From the NCBI RefSeq assembly GCF_007830635.1, contig NZ_VLLA01000001.1, forward strand, positions 467,868-531,867: DNA of 64,000 bases, in the 5' to 3' direction. Positions within the stretch are counted from its first letter, which is position 1. Each line of letters opens with the position of its first letter. Shown in pieces: positions 25,048-35,520 of this stretch. Under the pieces are notes generated by a model, which was not told the DNA's origin, made no database searches, and worked only from the letters and a program-made list of their open reading frames with translations. A program made the position numbers and the translations under genes. Source of the DNA: Bradyrhizobium huanghuaihaiense. GTDB taxonomy: Bacteria > Pseudomonadota > Alphaproteobacteria > Rhizobiales > Xanthobacteraceae.

Positions 25048-25685
25048 CGCAGGAAGTTCGAGATCAGGGCCAGGCCGAAACGCTGACTCTTCTCGGGGTG
25101 GAATTGGGTGCCGATGGCGGTGTCCTTCGCGACGATCGCGGTGACAGGTCCACCGTAGTCGGCGCGCGCGAGCACGTCCGCCTCGCTGGCGGGGTTGAGG
25201 TGATAGGAGTGCACGAAATAGGCGTGCTGGCCCTTGGGGCCGAGCGGCAGCTTGTTCAGCACCGGATGCTCCCTGAGCACCTCGAGCGTATTCCAGCCCA
25301 TGTGCGGGATCTTCAGGCTTTCGTCGCGCGGCGTGATCTTCTCGACGTCGCCGCCGATCCAGTTCAGGCCTTCGGTGATGACGTGCTCCTTGCCGCGGCT
25401 CGCCATCAACTGCATGCCGACGCAGATGCCGAAGAACGGCCGCGCCTTGACGCGCACCGCTTCGGTGATCGCCTCGACCATGCCGTTGACGGCATCAAGA
25501 CCGCGCCGGCAGTCGGCGAAGGCGCCGACGCCGGGCAGCACCAGACGGTCAGCCTCGTAGGCCTGATCGGGATCGCTGGTAACGAAAACCTTTTGCGGAT
25601 TTTCGAGGCTCCGCGCGGCGCGCTCGAAGGCTTTCGCGGCGGAATGCAGATTCCCGGAACCGTAATCGATGATGGCGACGCTCAC
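25035..25685 (-). CDS. hisH: Imidazole glycerol phosphate synthase glutaminase subunit (HisH)
   Basis: The 216-residue class I glutaminase supplies ammonia to HisF. The nucleophile is in [11 protein letters not shown], and the His/Glu pair is in [10 protein letters not shown] near the C-terminus. I start it at GTG 25685 ([15 protein letters not shown]) with GGGAGG 8-13 bases upstream. The GTG overlaps the stop of the upstream DUF2628 gene by four bases, so the two are probably coupled. The longer reading frame upstream belongs to the overlap with DUF2628 and is not protein-like. Confidence 0.95.
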   Translation of the reverse strand: MSVAIIDYGSGNLHSAAKAFERAARSLENPQKVFVTSDPDQAYEADRLVLPGVGAFADCRRGLDAVNGMVEAITEAVRVKARPFFGICVGMQLMASRGKEHVITEGLNWIGGDVEKITPRDESLKIPHMGWNTLEVLREHPVLNKLPLGPKGQHAYFVHSYHLNPASEADVLARADYGGPVTAIVAKDTAIGTQFHPEKSQRFGLALISNFLRWKP

Positions 25686-26212
25686 CTTGACCCTCCCGGT
25701 TCTGGAAACAATCCAATGATGCCGCCGGCCGGAATCGGCGGCGGGTTCGAAAATTGCTGGCCCGGCACGCCCCGGGTCGGCGGCGGGCCGCCGCGATCGA
25801 CGGCCCATTGATCGTTGACGATGCCGTGCTGCTTCTGGCTCCAGCGCTCGAAGAAGCGGCGCTCGGCCGTGTCATGGTCGTCGGCGATGACGATGTCGAG
25901 CTGCCGCCACTTGCCGCGCGACAGCGTCCAGCGCCGCAGGCTGGAGGCCTCGAGTCCCGTCAGCAGCGCGATGACGAGATCGGCGAGGAAGATCGAGCTG
26001 CGGCCGAGACCCAGGCTGGAGAGTCCGGCATGGAAGGCAGCGATGAAGATCAGCCAGCCGATCAGCACCAGCCACAGCCGATTCCACAGCAGCCAGAACG
26101 GGCCGAAGATCATCGCCCAGAAATGGAAGCCGTCGCGCACGAAGACGAACTTGTCGGTCGCGCGCAGGTCGGCTCCGCCAGGGAAGGGAGCATGAACTGT
26201 GTAGGCAGGCAT
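25682..26212 (-). CDS. DUF2628 membrane protein
   Basis: The 176-residue inner-membrane protein has an N-terminal part ([20 protein letters not shown] and [20 protein letters not shown]) that matches DUF2628, with two or three hydrophobic segments (about 34-72 and 85-105) and a Pro-rich C-terminus. The function is unknown. It sits between hisB and hisH and overlaps hisH by four bases. The same insertion occurs in his loci of related Rhizobiales to my knowledge, but no role in histidine synthesis is established. Confidence 0.85.
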   Translation of the reverse strand: MPAYTVHAPFPGGADLRATDKFVFVRDGFHFWAMIFGPFWLLWNRLWLVLIGWLIFIAAFHAGLSSLGLGRSSIFLADLVIALLTGLEASSLRRWTLSRGKWRQLDIVIADDHDTAERRFFERWSQKQHGIVNDQWAVDRGGPPPTRGVPGQQFSNPPPIPAGGIIGLFPEPGGSR

Positions 26213-26279
26213 GGCGATGCCCCGTTCTCGAGAATTGAGTAGATGCCGTCGGCGGCCTTTCGCCGCCAAGACGGAAATG

Positions 26280-26873
26280 TCAGCCGCCGAGCGAACCCTT
26301 GGTGGACGGGATTTCGCCCACTGCCTTCGGATCGATCGCAACGGCAGTGCGCAGCGCCCGCGCCAGACCCTTGAAGCAGGACTCGGCGATATGATGGCTG
26401 TTATCGCCATATAGGGTCTCGACGTGGAGAGTCACGCCGGCGTTGATGGCGAAGGCCTGGAACCACTCGCGCACCAGCTCGGTATCGAACTCGCCGATCT
26501 TGTCGCGGGGGAAGTCGGCCTTGAACACCAGGAACGGGCGGCCCGAGATGTCGATGACCACGCGCGACAGCGTCTCGTCCATGGGCATGTGCACGCCGGC
26601 ATAGCGGGTGATGCCCGCCATGTTGCCGAGCGCCTGCCTGACCGCCTGGCCGAGCGCGATGCCGGTGTCTTCGGTGGTATGGTGATAATCAATGTGCAGG
26701 TCGCCCACCGCCTTGACCGTGAGGTCGATGCGGGAATGGCGGGCGAGGAGATCGAGCATATGGTCGAAAAAGCCGATGCCGGTCGCGATATTGGCCACGC
26801 CGGTGCCATCGAGGTTCACGGAGACCTCGATGTCGGTTTCCTTGGTCTTGCGCTTGATCGTCGCGGTGCGCAT
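26280..26873 (-). CDS. hisB: Imidazoleglycerol-phosphate dehydratase (HisB)
   Basis: The 197-residue Mn-dependent dehydratase of histidine synthesis lacks the phosphatase domain of the enterobacterial fusion. The characteristic metal-ligand motifs are [36 protein letters not shown] and [19 protein letters not shown] use ATG 26873 ([13 protein letters not shown]). In-frame upstream sequence runs through a palindromic repeat (26899-26948) and is not coding. It is the first gene of the his group in this window. Confidence 0.96.
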   Translation of the reverse strand: MRTATIKRKTKETDIEVSVNLDGTGVANIATGIGFFDHMLDLLARHSRIDLTVKAVGDLHIDYHHTTEDTGIALGQAVRQALGNMAGITRYAGVHMPMDETLSRVVIDISGRPFLVFKADFPRDKIGEFDTELVREWFQAFAINAGVTLHVETLYGDNSHHIAESCFKGLARALRTAVAIDPKAVGEIPSTKGSLGG

Positions 26874-26898
26874 TGAAAGCTGGCTTTCGCTTCTATTT

Positions 26899-26948
26899 GA
26901 GCATGATCTTTCCCGGAAAACCGGTGCCCACTTTTCCGGATCATGCTC
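26899..26948. repeat. Palindromic repeat GAGCATGATC...GATCATGCTC
   Basis: GAGCATGATCtttcccGGAAAA-CCGGTGCCCAC-TTTTCCGGATCATGCTC forms a near-perfect palindrome upstream of hisB, in the region divergent to hslV. A related degenerate unit (GTGGGCACCGGTT core) occurs at 53491-53534. Confidence 0.85.
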
Positions 26949-27126
26949 GGGGGCCGAAAACGCCAGTCTATTAACAGCCAAATGACACCTTCGCTACTGC
27001 GGGAACGGCTGGCCGGGCCTCTACTTCTGCCTATGGTGAGCGAAATTCGGCCCGGAACGGCCCGTTGTACGCAGGTTGTCCCCTTGGCCCCGACCGCCTA
27101 AATCAGGCCGGACAGTGAGGTATTTC

Positions 27127-27687
27127 ATGCAGGACTCCCAAAACAGCTCGCCGGGCTGGCACGGCACCACGATTTTGACGGTCCGCAAGGGCGGCAAGGT
27201 GGTCGTCGGCGGCGACGGTCAGGTCTCGATCGGCCAGACCGTGATCAAGTCCAACGCCAAAAAGGTCCGCAAGCTCGGCAAGGGCGACGTCATCGGCGGC
27301 TTCGCCGGCGCCACGGCCGACGCCTTCACCCTGTTTGAGCGGCTGGAAAGCAAGCTCGAGCAATATCCGGGGCAGCTGACCCGGGCCGCCGTGGAGCTCG
27401 CCAAGGACTGGCGCACCGACCGTTACCTCAGGCGATTGGAGGCCATGATGATCGTGGCCGACAAGGACGTCTCCCTGGTGCTGACAGGCACCGGCGACGT
27501 GCTCGAGCCCGAGGCCGGCGTGATGGCGATCGGCTCCGGCGGCAATTACGCGCTGGCCGCCGCGCGGGCCCTGCTCGACACCGACAAGGACGCCGAGACC
27601 ATCGTCCGCCGCTCCCTCGACATCGCCGCCGACATCTGCGTCTACACCAACCGCAACCTGACCATCGAGAGCCTGGCAAGCGGGTAG
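27127..27687 (+). CDS. hslV: HslV protease subunit
   Basis: The 186-residue proteolytic subunit of the HslUV (ClpYQ) protease is an N-terminal threonine hydrolase of the proteasome type. The catalytic Thr is in [17 protein letters not shown], exposed after the propeptide of about 11 residues is removed. [22 protein letters not shown] and the [14 protein letters not shown] segment are typical. ATG 27127 is chosen with GTGAGG upstream. The partner ATPase hslU is 1.3 kb downstream after two accessory genes on the same strand. Confidence 0.95.
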   Translation: MQDSQNSSPGWHGTTILTVRKGGKVVVGGDGQVSIGQTVIKSNAKKVRKLGKGDVIGGFAGATADAFTLFERLESKLEQYPGQLTRAAVELAKDWRTDRYLRRLEAMMIVADKDVSLVLTGTGDVLEPEAGVMAIGSGGNYALAAARALLDTDKDAETIVRRSLDIAADICVYTNRNLTIESLASG

Positions 27688-27725
27688 GGTTGTGATTGAA
27701 CAGCGGAGCTCCGAAGCCGGTGTAA

Positions 27726-27846
27726 CCTCTCCCGCTTGCGGGGGAGGTCGGCGCGAAGCGCCGGGTGGGGGCTCTCTCCACTCAGGGGCTGTCCCGATGC
27801 AGAGACACCCTCTCCCCGACCCTCTCCCGCAAGCGGGAGAGGGAGG
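27726..27846. repeat. Inverted repeats (CTCTCCCGCTTGCGGGAGAG type)
   Basis: An ACCTCTCCCGCTTGCGGG hairpin is followed by CCGACCCTCTCCCGCAAGCGGG in inverted orientation about 70 bp later. The same family flanks another gene at 31650-31772. It lies between hslV and the GNAT gene and may attenuate read-through. Confidence 0.85.
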
Positions 27847-27868
27847 GCACCACCGCCGTGGCTGCTAG

Positions 27869-28354
27869 ATGATCGCCACCTACACCTTCCGCCCGATGAC
27901 CGCGGCCGACCTGCCGTTGATCCGGCGGTGGCTGGGCGAAGCCCATGTGCGGGAATGGTGGGGCGATCCGGACGAGCAGTTTGCGCTGGTGAGCGGTGAC
28001 CTCGATGAACCCGCGATGGACCAGTTCATCGTCTTGGCCGGCGACAGGCCCTTCGGCTATCTTCAGTGCTACCGCCTGACCGCCTGGAATACGGGCTTTG
28101 GGCCGCAACCGGAGGGCACGCGTGGCATCGACCAGTTCATCGGCGAGGGCGACATGATCGGGCGGGGCCATGGCTCGGCGCTCACTCGCGCGTTCGTCGA
28201 CGAGCAGTTGCGGCACGGCCTGCCGCGCATGGTCACCGATCCGGATCCGCTCAATGCGCGCGCGATACGCGCTTACGAGAAGGCCGGCTTCGTTCGCGAC
28301 CGCATGGTCGAGACGCCGGACGGGGCCGCATTGTTGATGGTGCGCGAGCCATGA
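27869..28354 (+). CDS. GNAT-family N-acetyltransferase
   Basis: The 161-residue acetyltransferase most resembles the AAC(6')-type branch of GNAT. Evidence is [25 protein letters not shown] at the start, [20 protein letters not shown] with the acetyl-CoA pyrophosphate loop (GRGHGS), and [23 protein letters not shown] at the end. This resemblance does not prove aminoglycoside resistance; many relatives have other or unknown substrates. It overlaps the DUF2585 gene by four bases and lies between hslV and hslU. Confidence 0.85.
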   Translation: MIATYTFRPMTAADLPLIRRWLGEAHVREWWGDPDEQFALVSGDLDEPAMDQFIVLAGDRPFGYLQCYRLTAWNTGFGPQPEGTRGIDQFIGEGDMIGRGHGSALTRAFVDEQLRHGLPRMVTDPDPLNARAIRAYEKAGFVRDRMVETPDGAALLMVREP

Positions 28355-28968
28355 CGCTGGCGCACGCGCAGGAGAGCAAGGTCGCATTTCCGCCGCTCGC
28401 CTGGGCCGGAATCGCGCTATCGCTGCTGGCGCTGCAAGCCGTGATCCTGTTCGCGATGGGGCGCGTGCCGATCTGCACCTGCGGCTATGTCAAGCTCTGG
28501 CACGGCGTGGTGAACAGCTCGGAGAATTCCCAGCACATCGCCGACTGGTACAGCTTCTCGCACGTGCTGCACGGTTTCCTGTTCTACGGGCTGACCTGGC
28601 TGCTGTTCGCGCGTCTGCCATTCCTCACCTTATCGTGGCCGGCTCGGTTGATCATCGCCATGCTGATCGAGGGCGCCTGGGAGATCGTCGAGAACTCGCC
28701 CTTCATCATCGAGCGCTACCGCGCCGGTACGATCTCGCTGGACTATTACGGCGACAGCATCGTCAATTCGGTGTCTGACAATCTGGCCATGATGCTCGGG
28801 TTCCTCGTCGCGCGCGTGCTGCCGGTATCTGCGACCGTCCTGCTCGGCCTCGCCTTCGAGATCATGCTGGCGCTCCATATTCGCGACAATCTGACGCTCA
28901 ATATCCTGATGCTGATCCATCCGATCGAGGCCGTGAAACAATGGCAGTCGGGCCCGCCGATCATCTGA
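28351..28968 (+). CDS. DUF2585 (UPF0314) membrane protein
   Basis: The 205-residue inner-membrane protein has four to five hydrophobic segments. [39 protein letters not shown] and [17 protein letters not shown] match the UPF0314/DUF2585 family of Rhizobiales. The function is unknown, but the conserved Cys-x-Cys and His residues at the membrane surface suggest metal or cofactor binding, as an inference only. Its start overlaps the GNAT stop (ATGA) and hslU follows after 53 bp. Confidence 0.87.
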   Translation: MTLAHAQESKVAFPPLAWAGIALSLLALQAVILFAMGRVPICTCGYVKLWHGVVNSSENSQHIADWYSFSHVLHGFLFYGLTWLLFARLPFLTLSWPARLIIAMLIEGAWEIVENSPFIIERYRAGTISLDYYGDSIVNSVSDNLAMMLGFLVARVLPVSATVLLGLAFEIMLALHIRDNLTLNILMLIHPIEAVKQWQSGPPII

Positions 28969-29021
28969 CGGCCGAAAAAAGCGGCTTGTCCCGGCCCGCA
29001 TCTGACCCTAGCTAAGGTGCC

Positions 29022-30326
<1,305 letters not shown>

Positions 30327-30355
30327 TTCGGTAGAGATCAGCTATCTATCCCGCT

Positions 30356-30487
30356 GTCGTCCCCGCGAAAGCGGGGACCCATAACCACCAGCGGTCCTTG
30401 TTGAAACAGATGGCGGCTCCGATCCCGGCACAAACGACCGCCTGTGGTTATGGGTCCCGGGTCGCGCTTCGCTTGCCCGGGACGACG
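30356..30487. repeat. Palindromic intergenic repeat pair (GTCCCCGCGAAAGCGGGGAC type)
   Basis: Inverted copies, GTCGTCCCCGCGAAAGCGGG at the left and TGGGTCCCGGG...CCCGGGACGACG at the right, are about 75 bp apart. The family is the same as at 1027-1154. The next gene starts shortly after it. Confidence 0.85.
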
Positions 30488-30515
30488 GCGGAGGTTGACG
30501 CGCGCCGGGTGCCAC

Positions 30516-31640
30516 GTGCCCGCTAGCATCCTGCAAAACCCCTGGCGGCTCCTGCTCGCGATCAACGCCGCCATCATCGCCGGCGTGTTCGTCCACAAGA
30601 TCCAGCTGCCGCCTTACGTCCCCTACATCCATCTCCTCGTCGACTACCATCTCGGCTTCATCAAGCGCGCGCTGATCGGGGCGATCGTCGCGCTGTTCAC
30701 CGACCAGGTGCCGGTCTGGCTGGTGTTCGCGCTCGGCGGGGCGACATGGCTGGTGACGCTTGGTCTCTATGCAAGACTGTTCCAGCGAACGTTCGGCTTC
30801 ACCGCGAAAACGCTGCCGCTGTTCGTCTTCACCGCGGGCTCGCCGTTCTTCCTGAAGAACTTCATGCACACGCTCGGCCATTTCGACGTCTATGGCTGCG
30901 CGCTGGCGATCGTCCTCCTGCTGATGCCGGCAGGTTCATTGCTGTTCGTGGCTGTGGCCGCGCTGTTCTCGATCGTGCTGGTGCTGATCCACCACATCCA
31001 TCTCTTGATGTACGTGCCGACGATCATCACCATCGTGGTGATCAGGCACTACCTCACGTATGGCAGCAGTCGCGGCAACGTCGCATTCGGCGTGATCGCC
31101 CTCGCCCTTGTCTCCGCACTGTTCTTCGCCGCGCAATTCCTGGGAACGATGCCGATCCCCGAAGCGGACTTCGTCGCGTATCTGAAGACCCGGATGGCCG
31201 ATCCGTCCCGCACCGACCTCTTGCAATTCGCCTGCATCTGGTATCAGCCGCTGGCGAAGGAAATTTCGGACACCTGGGGCCGCCTGCCGCACAACATCCT
31301 CGGCCTGCCCGTGTTCGCGCTGCTGATCTGGTTGCACACCCCGCTGTGGCGTTTCTTTGCGAGCCTGATCGGCGCGCTCGCGAGCGAAACGCACCGCCGC
31401 CTCGTCATCGCAGCACTGATCGGCGTCAGCCTCGCCTATCTCGTGATGTTCGCGATGGTGTTCGACTATTCGCGCTGGATCTCGAACTGGGCGGTCTGCA
31501 TGGTCCTGATCCTGCATGCGGTGAAGATGCTGCCGGCAAAGCAGGAAGCTCCGATGATTCCGATCGAGGATCGGAAGACAAATATCTTCGGCCTGGTCAT
31601 CACCCTGATCCCGCGCGTCGGCATCGTGCGGCCGTTTTAG
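30516..31640 (+). CDS. Polytopic membrane protein of unknown function
   Basis: The 374-residue protein has about nine hydrophobic segments, beginning VPASILQNPWRLLLAINAAI. Between the first two lies the short soluble stretch YHLGFIKRALIGAI. Charged loops contain His/Asp pairs (HTLGHFDVYG, HHIHLLMYVP, FDYSRWISNW), a pattern seen in glycosyltransferase-like or O-antigen membrane proteins, but I cannot assign a family. I choose GTG 30516; earlier in-frame ATGs lie in the upstream palindromic repeat. It is flanked by repeat families on both sides and has no operon partner. Confidence 0.75.
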   Translation: MPASILQNPWRLLLAINAAIIAGVFVHKIQLPPYVPYIHLLVDYHLGFIKRALIGAIVALFTDQVPVWLVFALGGATWLVTLGLYARLFQRTFGFTAKTLPLFVFTAGSPFFLKNFMHTLGHFDVYGCALAIVLLLMPAGSLLFVAVAALFSIVLVLIHHIHLLMYVPTIITIVVIRHYLTYGSSRGNVAFGVIALALVSALFFAAQFLGTMPIPEADFVAYLKTRMADPSRTDLLQFACIWYQPLAKEISDTWGRLPHNILGLPVFALLIWLHTPLWRFFASLIGALASETHRRLVIAALIGVSLAYLVMFAMVFDYSRWISNWAVCMVLILHAVKMLPAKQEAPMIPIEDRKTNIFGLVITLIPRVGIVRPF

Positions 31641-31649
31641 ACGATGCGC

Positions 31650-31772
31650 TCCCTCTCCCGCTTGCGGGAGAGGGTTGGGGAGAGGGTGTCTCCGCGGGCG
31701 AGAACCCCCAAGAGGAGAGAGCCCTCACCCGCCGCGCTTCGCGCGACGACCTCTCCCGCAAGCGGGAGAGGT
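31650..31772. repeat. Inverted repeats (CTCTCCCGCTTGCGGGAGAG type)
   Basis: CCCTCTCCCGCTTGCGGGAG at the left and CCTCTCCCGCAAGCGGGAGA at the right enclose a GTTGGGGAGAGGG/CCCTCACCC region. It lies between two convergent genes and could fold as a large bidirectional terminator-like hairpin. Confidence 0.85.
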
Positions 31773-31801
31773 TGCACCGAGCTCGCCGCTGTCAGAACTC
31801 T

Positions 31802-32392
31802 CTAGCCTCTCGCCCGCCTGATCCGCACATATAGCGCGCCCTCGCCGCCATGGCCGATATGGGCGGTCTCGAAGCCGACGACGAAGGCGCGGAATTCCGG
31901 CAGGCTCAGCCATTCCGGCACCTGGCGGCGGAGCACGCCGCTTTCGTTGCCGCTGCGTCCCTTGCCGGTGATGACGAGCACGAAGGTCAGCCCGTCATGA
32001 TGGGCCCGGTGCAGGAAGCCGGTCAGCGCGCGATGGGCACGCATCTGGGTCATGCCGTGCAGATCGAGCCGCGCCTCGATCTCGCGGCGACCGCGCGACA
32101 GTTTTGTGCGCTCGCGCTTGCCGAGCGGCGCCAAAGGCGGAACAGACGGTTTTGCGATACGCGGCGCCGGGGCTGCGGCAACCGGTCTTGCCGCCGGCGC
32201 AACCCGGGACACCTGGACCACGGGCGAAGGCCCGGCGGGCGGCGCAGCATGCGCCTTGGCCACGCGATGCTTCCTCAGCGGCTTGACCTGCTTTGCGACC
32301 GTCTCCCACAGCGCGCGCTCTTCCTCGCTCAGCGCGCGGCGGCGCGGCGAGGGGCGAGGCTCCAGCACGGGCGGACGGGACGATCGCTTCAT
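31802..32392 (-). CDS. Smr-domain protein
   Basis: The 196-residue protein has a basic, Pro/Ala-rich N-terminal half (about 1-95) and a C-terminal Smr domain. The domain carries LDLHGMTQMRAHRAL (D-x-H-G), then LVITGKGRSGN (T-G-K-G) and a final LYVRIRR. Smr domains nick or bind branched nucleic acids or cleave RNA near stalled ribosomes; which applies here is unknown. Its start overlaps the mltA stop by four bases, so the two are probably translated together. Confidence 0.92.
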   Translation of the reverse strand: MKRSSRPPVLEPRPSPRRRALSEEERALWETVAKQVKPLRKHRVAKAHAAPPAGPSPVVQVSRVAPAARPVAAAPAPRIAKPSVPPLAPLGKRERTKLSRGRREIEARLDLHGMTQMRAHRALTGFLHRAHHDGLTFVLVITGKGRSGNESGVLRRQVPEWLSLPEFRAFVVGFETAHIGHGGEGALYVRIRRARG

Positions 32393-33924
32393 TGCTGCCG
32401 ATGGGGACGATTCTTCAAAGGCCGCCGCGGCTCAGGGACAGGCTCGATCGCGGGACGCGGCACCGGTAGCGGCACAGGCCCGGCGATGGCAACCGTTTCG
32501 TTCTTGCCTTGCGCCGCGGCGGGCGCCGCAGCAGGCGTGCCCGTCTTGGCCGGATCGGTTTGCGGAAACAGTTTTGCGATTTTCTCCGAGGGACGCGGAT
32601 CCGGTATCGGCAGCCGCGCAGCGCGCGTCACAGGATCGAGGCTCTTCGGGACCAGCATGACAAAATGCATGGGATGGCGCAGCCGCCCGGAGACGCGGCC
32701 GGCCTCCTGCCCGGCACCGAAATACAGATCCGCACGCGCGGGGCCGATGATGGCTGAGCCGGTATCCTGCGCGATCATCAGCCGGTGAAACGGCGTCTTC
32801 GAACGTTCGGAGTCGATCGGCAGCTCGCCCTCGATGAAGAACGGCGTGCCGTAGACATGCAGCGACTTGTCGACCGCGATCGAGCGTCCCGCCGTCAGCG
32901 GAATGCCTTGCGCGCCCACCGCCTCGTCCTTGTCGGAGAGGTTGACCTCGCGGAAGAAGATATAGGCGCGGTTCTGGCGGCGCAGCTCCTTGGCGCCATC
33001 AGGATTCTGCGCCATCCACTCCCTGATCTTCTGCATCGACATCTCCTCTTTCGGAATGATGCCGCGCTCGATCAGGATGCGTCCCACCGCCGTGTAGGGA
33101 TAGCCGTTATAGGCGTCGTAGTTGAGCCGGAGCGTCGTGCCGTCCTCGAACTTGATCCGCGCCGAGCCCTGGATCTGCGCGAACAACAGATCGGTCGGAT
33201 CCTTCAGCCAGGCGACCTCAAGGCCGCGACCGGCGATCTTGCCGTCTTCGATCTCGCCGCGGTCGTAATAGGGCACCAGCTTGCGGCGCCCGATCTTGCG
33301 GTAGACCGGGCCCTTGTTGGGCAGGCTGACGGAATCCTGCTTGTAGCCGCGCACGAACAGGTTGGAGGGCCGGCGATAGACCGGGACATTGAAGACGTCG
33401 GTCTGCGTCCGCGATCCCTCGAGCACCGGCTCGTAATAGCCGGTGACGAAACCATCGGGCTCCCCTAAGCGGGAGATGCGCAGCGGCGCGAAATTCTCCT
33501 CGAAGAATGTCTTTGCCTTGGCGTCGTCGGCAAGCTCGAGCGATTTGGCGACCCGGCAGGGCTCGCTGAGCGATGCCCCCAGCGCCTTCGCCTCGGGCGC
33601 GCCGGTCTGCGCATTGATCGACTTGCAGCTGGCGCGAAATGTCTTGTAGGCGGCGAGATGATCGTCGTCGCCCCAGCCCTTCACGTCGGCCCAGGCCAGC
33701 GGCAGATATTGCGCGCCTGAGATCTCGAACGGCAGGGGAAGCTGCGGATAGGGCAAGGCCCGCGGCGGAGCGGCGGCCAGTTGCGGGGCGTGGTGATGAT
33801 GGCTGCGGTAGTGGCGCCGCGCCGCCTCGGCGCCGAGCGAAAACGATGACAGCACGACGACACCCGCGCAGAGCGCCGTCGCGCTGTTCTTCAGGAAGAT
33901 CTTAATTCGCGCTTCCGGTGCCAA
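32389..33924 (-). CDS. mltA: Membrane-bound lytic murein transglycosylase A (MltA)
   Basis: The 511-residue transglycosylase cleaves peptidoglycan with anhydro-muramic acid formation. It has an N-terminal signal peptide (IKIFLKNSATALCAGVVVLS...AEA), a His-rich spacer, then the MltA domain with GFVTGYYEPVLEGSRT, KDPTDLLFAQIQGSAR and a 3D domain ending MIAQDTGSAIIGPARADLYFG, with its catalytic-region Asp. The tail is Pro-rich. No ATG lies in a sensible place: I use TTG 33924, preceded by GGAAG, which overlaps the Tim44-like gene by 23 bp. An ATT at 33906 is a second possibility. Confidence 0.9.
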   Translation of the reverse strand: MAPEARIKIFLKNSATALCAGVVVLSSFSLGAEAARRHYRSHHHHAPQLAAAPPRALPYPQLPLPFEISGAQYLPLAWADVKGWGDDDHLAAYKTFRASCKSINAQTGAPEAKALGASLSEPCRVAKSLELADDAKAKTFFEENFAPLRISRLGEPDGFVTGYYEPVLEGSRTQTDVFNVPVYRRPSNLFVRGYKQDSVSLPNKGPVYRKIGRRKLVPYYDRGEIEDGKIAGRGLEVAWLKDPTDLLFAQIQGSARIKFEDGTTLRLNYDAYNGYPYTAVGRILIERGIIPKEEMSMQKIREWMAQNPDGAKELRRQNRAYIFFREVNLSDKDEAVGAQGIPLTAGRSIAVDKSLHVYGTPFFIEGELPIDSERSKTPFHRLMIAQDTGSAIIGPARADLYFGAGQEAGRVSGRLRHPMHFVMLVPKSLDPVTRAARLPIPDPRPSEKIAKLFPQTDPAKTGTPAAAPAAAQGKNETVAIAGPVPLPVPRPAIEPVPEPRRPLKNRPHRQQ

Positions 33925-34609
33925 CCAGCTTCCAGTTCGGATCGCGAGAGGTGGTGTCGCGGGCGAAAGTCCAGATATCGGTGATGTCGGCAACCGTGTC
34001 GGCGCTGCCATCGACGATGTTGCCGGCCTTGTCACGGGTCGCCGAGATCATCTGCGAGACGAAGCGGATCGTGAGCTGCGCGGTGCGGTCGCGCATCTCG
34101 GCGCCGACGAGCTCAGCCTTGTCGATCGAGACGAAGCGCGTCTCGGTCTTCTGCTCGTTCCTCTCGCGCTCCTTGATCGCGGCGTCGAAGCTTTCATAGA
34201 CCTCCGACGACAACAGGTCGCGCAGCGCGCGGCGATCGCCATTGGCAAAGGCCAGCACGATCATCTCATAAGCGCCGCGAGCACCCGAGATGAAATGACG
34301 CGGATCGAAGGTGGAATCCTTCTCGACGATGGCATCGAGACCCTGCGCCAGTGCGGTGCCCGGTTCAGTCAGACCCTTCCAGCGGTCGCTGGGCGCGGTT
34401 GGCTCGGCCGTCGGCGCCAGCGGAGCCTGGTCGATCACCTTGCCCGGCATGGTCACGACGTTCTTGTCCTGGGCACCCCCCAGCGCATTACGGGCGGCAG
34501 TGTGATCGAACGGCGGCCGCTCGTTGCCCGTGCGCTGCCCCAGCACGCTGCGCAGCCTCAGAAAGATGAAGACCGCCAACGCCAGGAAGATGATGGTGTA
34601 GATGTCCAC
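33902..34609 (-). CDS. Tim44-like domain protein
   Basis: The 235-residue protein has an N-terminal membrane anchor (MDIYTIIFLALAVFIFLRLR) and a C-terminal Tim44-like domain: FISGARGAYEMIVLAFANGDRRAL, then LLSSEVYESFDAAIKER and DIWTFARDTTSRDPNWKLVGTG. Bacterial relatives (TimA/TimB type) are membrane proteins of unclear role, possibly in envelope protein handling. It is the first gene of the group Tim44-mltA-smr and sits divergent to secB across a 414-bp gap. Confidence 0.9.
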   Translation of the reverse strand: MDIYTIIFLALAVFIFLRLRSVLGQRTGNERPPFDHTAARNALGGAQDKNVVTMPGKVIDQAPLAPTAEPTAPSDRWKGLTEPGTALAQGLDAIVEKDSTFDPRHFISGARGAYEMIVLAFANGDRRALRDLLSSEVYESFDAAIKERERNEQKTETRFVSIDKAELVGAEMRDRTAQLTIRFVSQMISATRDKAGNIVDGSADTVADITDIWTFARDTTSRDPNWKLVGTGSAN

Positions 34610-35023
34610 GTCGTATTCGCTTTCTGGTCTTTGCTCTGGGTCTTCGCTTCGGGGTCGTTGCCGGGAAAATCAATCCGGCCAGTAGACCGTTCCATACGGA
34701 AACGGCAAGTCTACATCACCATTTTAGGTCCGCGCGTCTGGTCCCTGGGATGTAGGCACGAAATCTTGCCCGGCCAATGGCGCCTTTTGGCACAGAGGCG
34801 AGTGTAGCGCGTTTTATCCTTAAGGGGAAACCCGATCCTGGGCGGAAATCGCGTATCTTCAATCGTTTAAGGCGCGATTTCGGCGAAAGGCCGCCCTGAA
34901 CGTCATAGTTGCGGGCACGATCAGGATTCCCATCCGGGACCGTTCGTCCTTGTGGAACGAGGCGGCCCTATGTTAGCCAACCGCCGCGAATTTCAGCCCC
35001 AATCGGGTTAAGGAGACACTTCT
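34610..35023. other. Divergent intergenic region, no gene seen
   Basis: The 414 bp separate the Tim44-like gene and secB. They must contain promoters for both, but I cannot define them. No RNA gene or repeat family member is recognisable. Related genomes often carry fxsA near secB; it is absent here. Confidence 0.45.
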
Positions 35024-35512
35024 ATGACCAACGGTAACGGCACCCCTCCCGAGGCGGCTCAGGCTCCCCAGCTCAACGTGCTGGCGCAATATACCAAGGA
35101 CCTGTCGTTCGAAAATCCGAACGCGCCGAGCTCGCTCCAGCAGCAGGGCCAGCCGCCCCAGATCAACATCCAGATCAATGTCGGCGCCAATAACCTCAGC
35201 GAACAGGAGTTCGAGGTGACGCTGACGGTCGAAGGCAAGGCCGAGACCGCGGGCAAGGTGATGTTCTCGTTCGAGCTCGCCTATGCCGGCGTGTTCCGGA
35301 TCGTCAACGTGCCGAAGGAGAACCTGCACCCGCTGGTCATGATCGAGTGCCCGCGGCTCTTGTTCCCGTTCGCCCGTGAGATCATCGCAACCGCGGTGCG
35401 CGATGGCGGGTTCCCGCCGCTGATGCTGGACCCGGTCGATTTCGTCGGTCTCTATCGCCAGAACATGGAGCGGCAGATGGCCGCCCAGGGTGGCCAGACC
35501 GGCCAGGCCTAA
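35024..35512 (+). CDS. secB: Protein-export chaperone SecB
   Basis: The 162-residue SecB tetramer keeps preproteins unfolded and hands them to SecA. It shows [19 protein letters not shown] near the N-terminus, [14 protein letters not shown], and the SecA-contact acidic region followed by [15 protein letters not shown] and [19 protein letters not shown] lies 10 bases before the ATG. It is convergent with dnaQ, the two stops being 8 bp apart. Confidence 0.97.
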   Translation: MTNGNGTPPEAAQAPQLNVLAQYTKDLSFENPNAPSSLQQQGQPPQINIQINVGANNLSEQEFEVTLTVEGKAETAGKVMFSFELAYAGVFRIVNVPKENLHPLVMIECPRLLFPFAREIIATAVRDGGFPPLMLDPVDFVGLYRQNMERQMAAQGGQTGQA

Positions 35513-35520
35513 GCGCAGGC

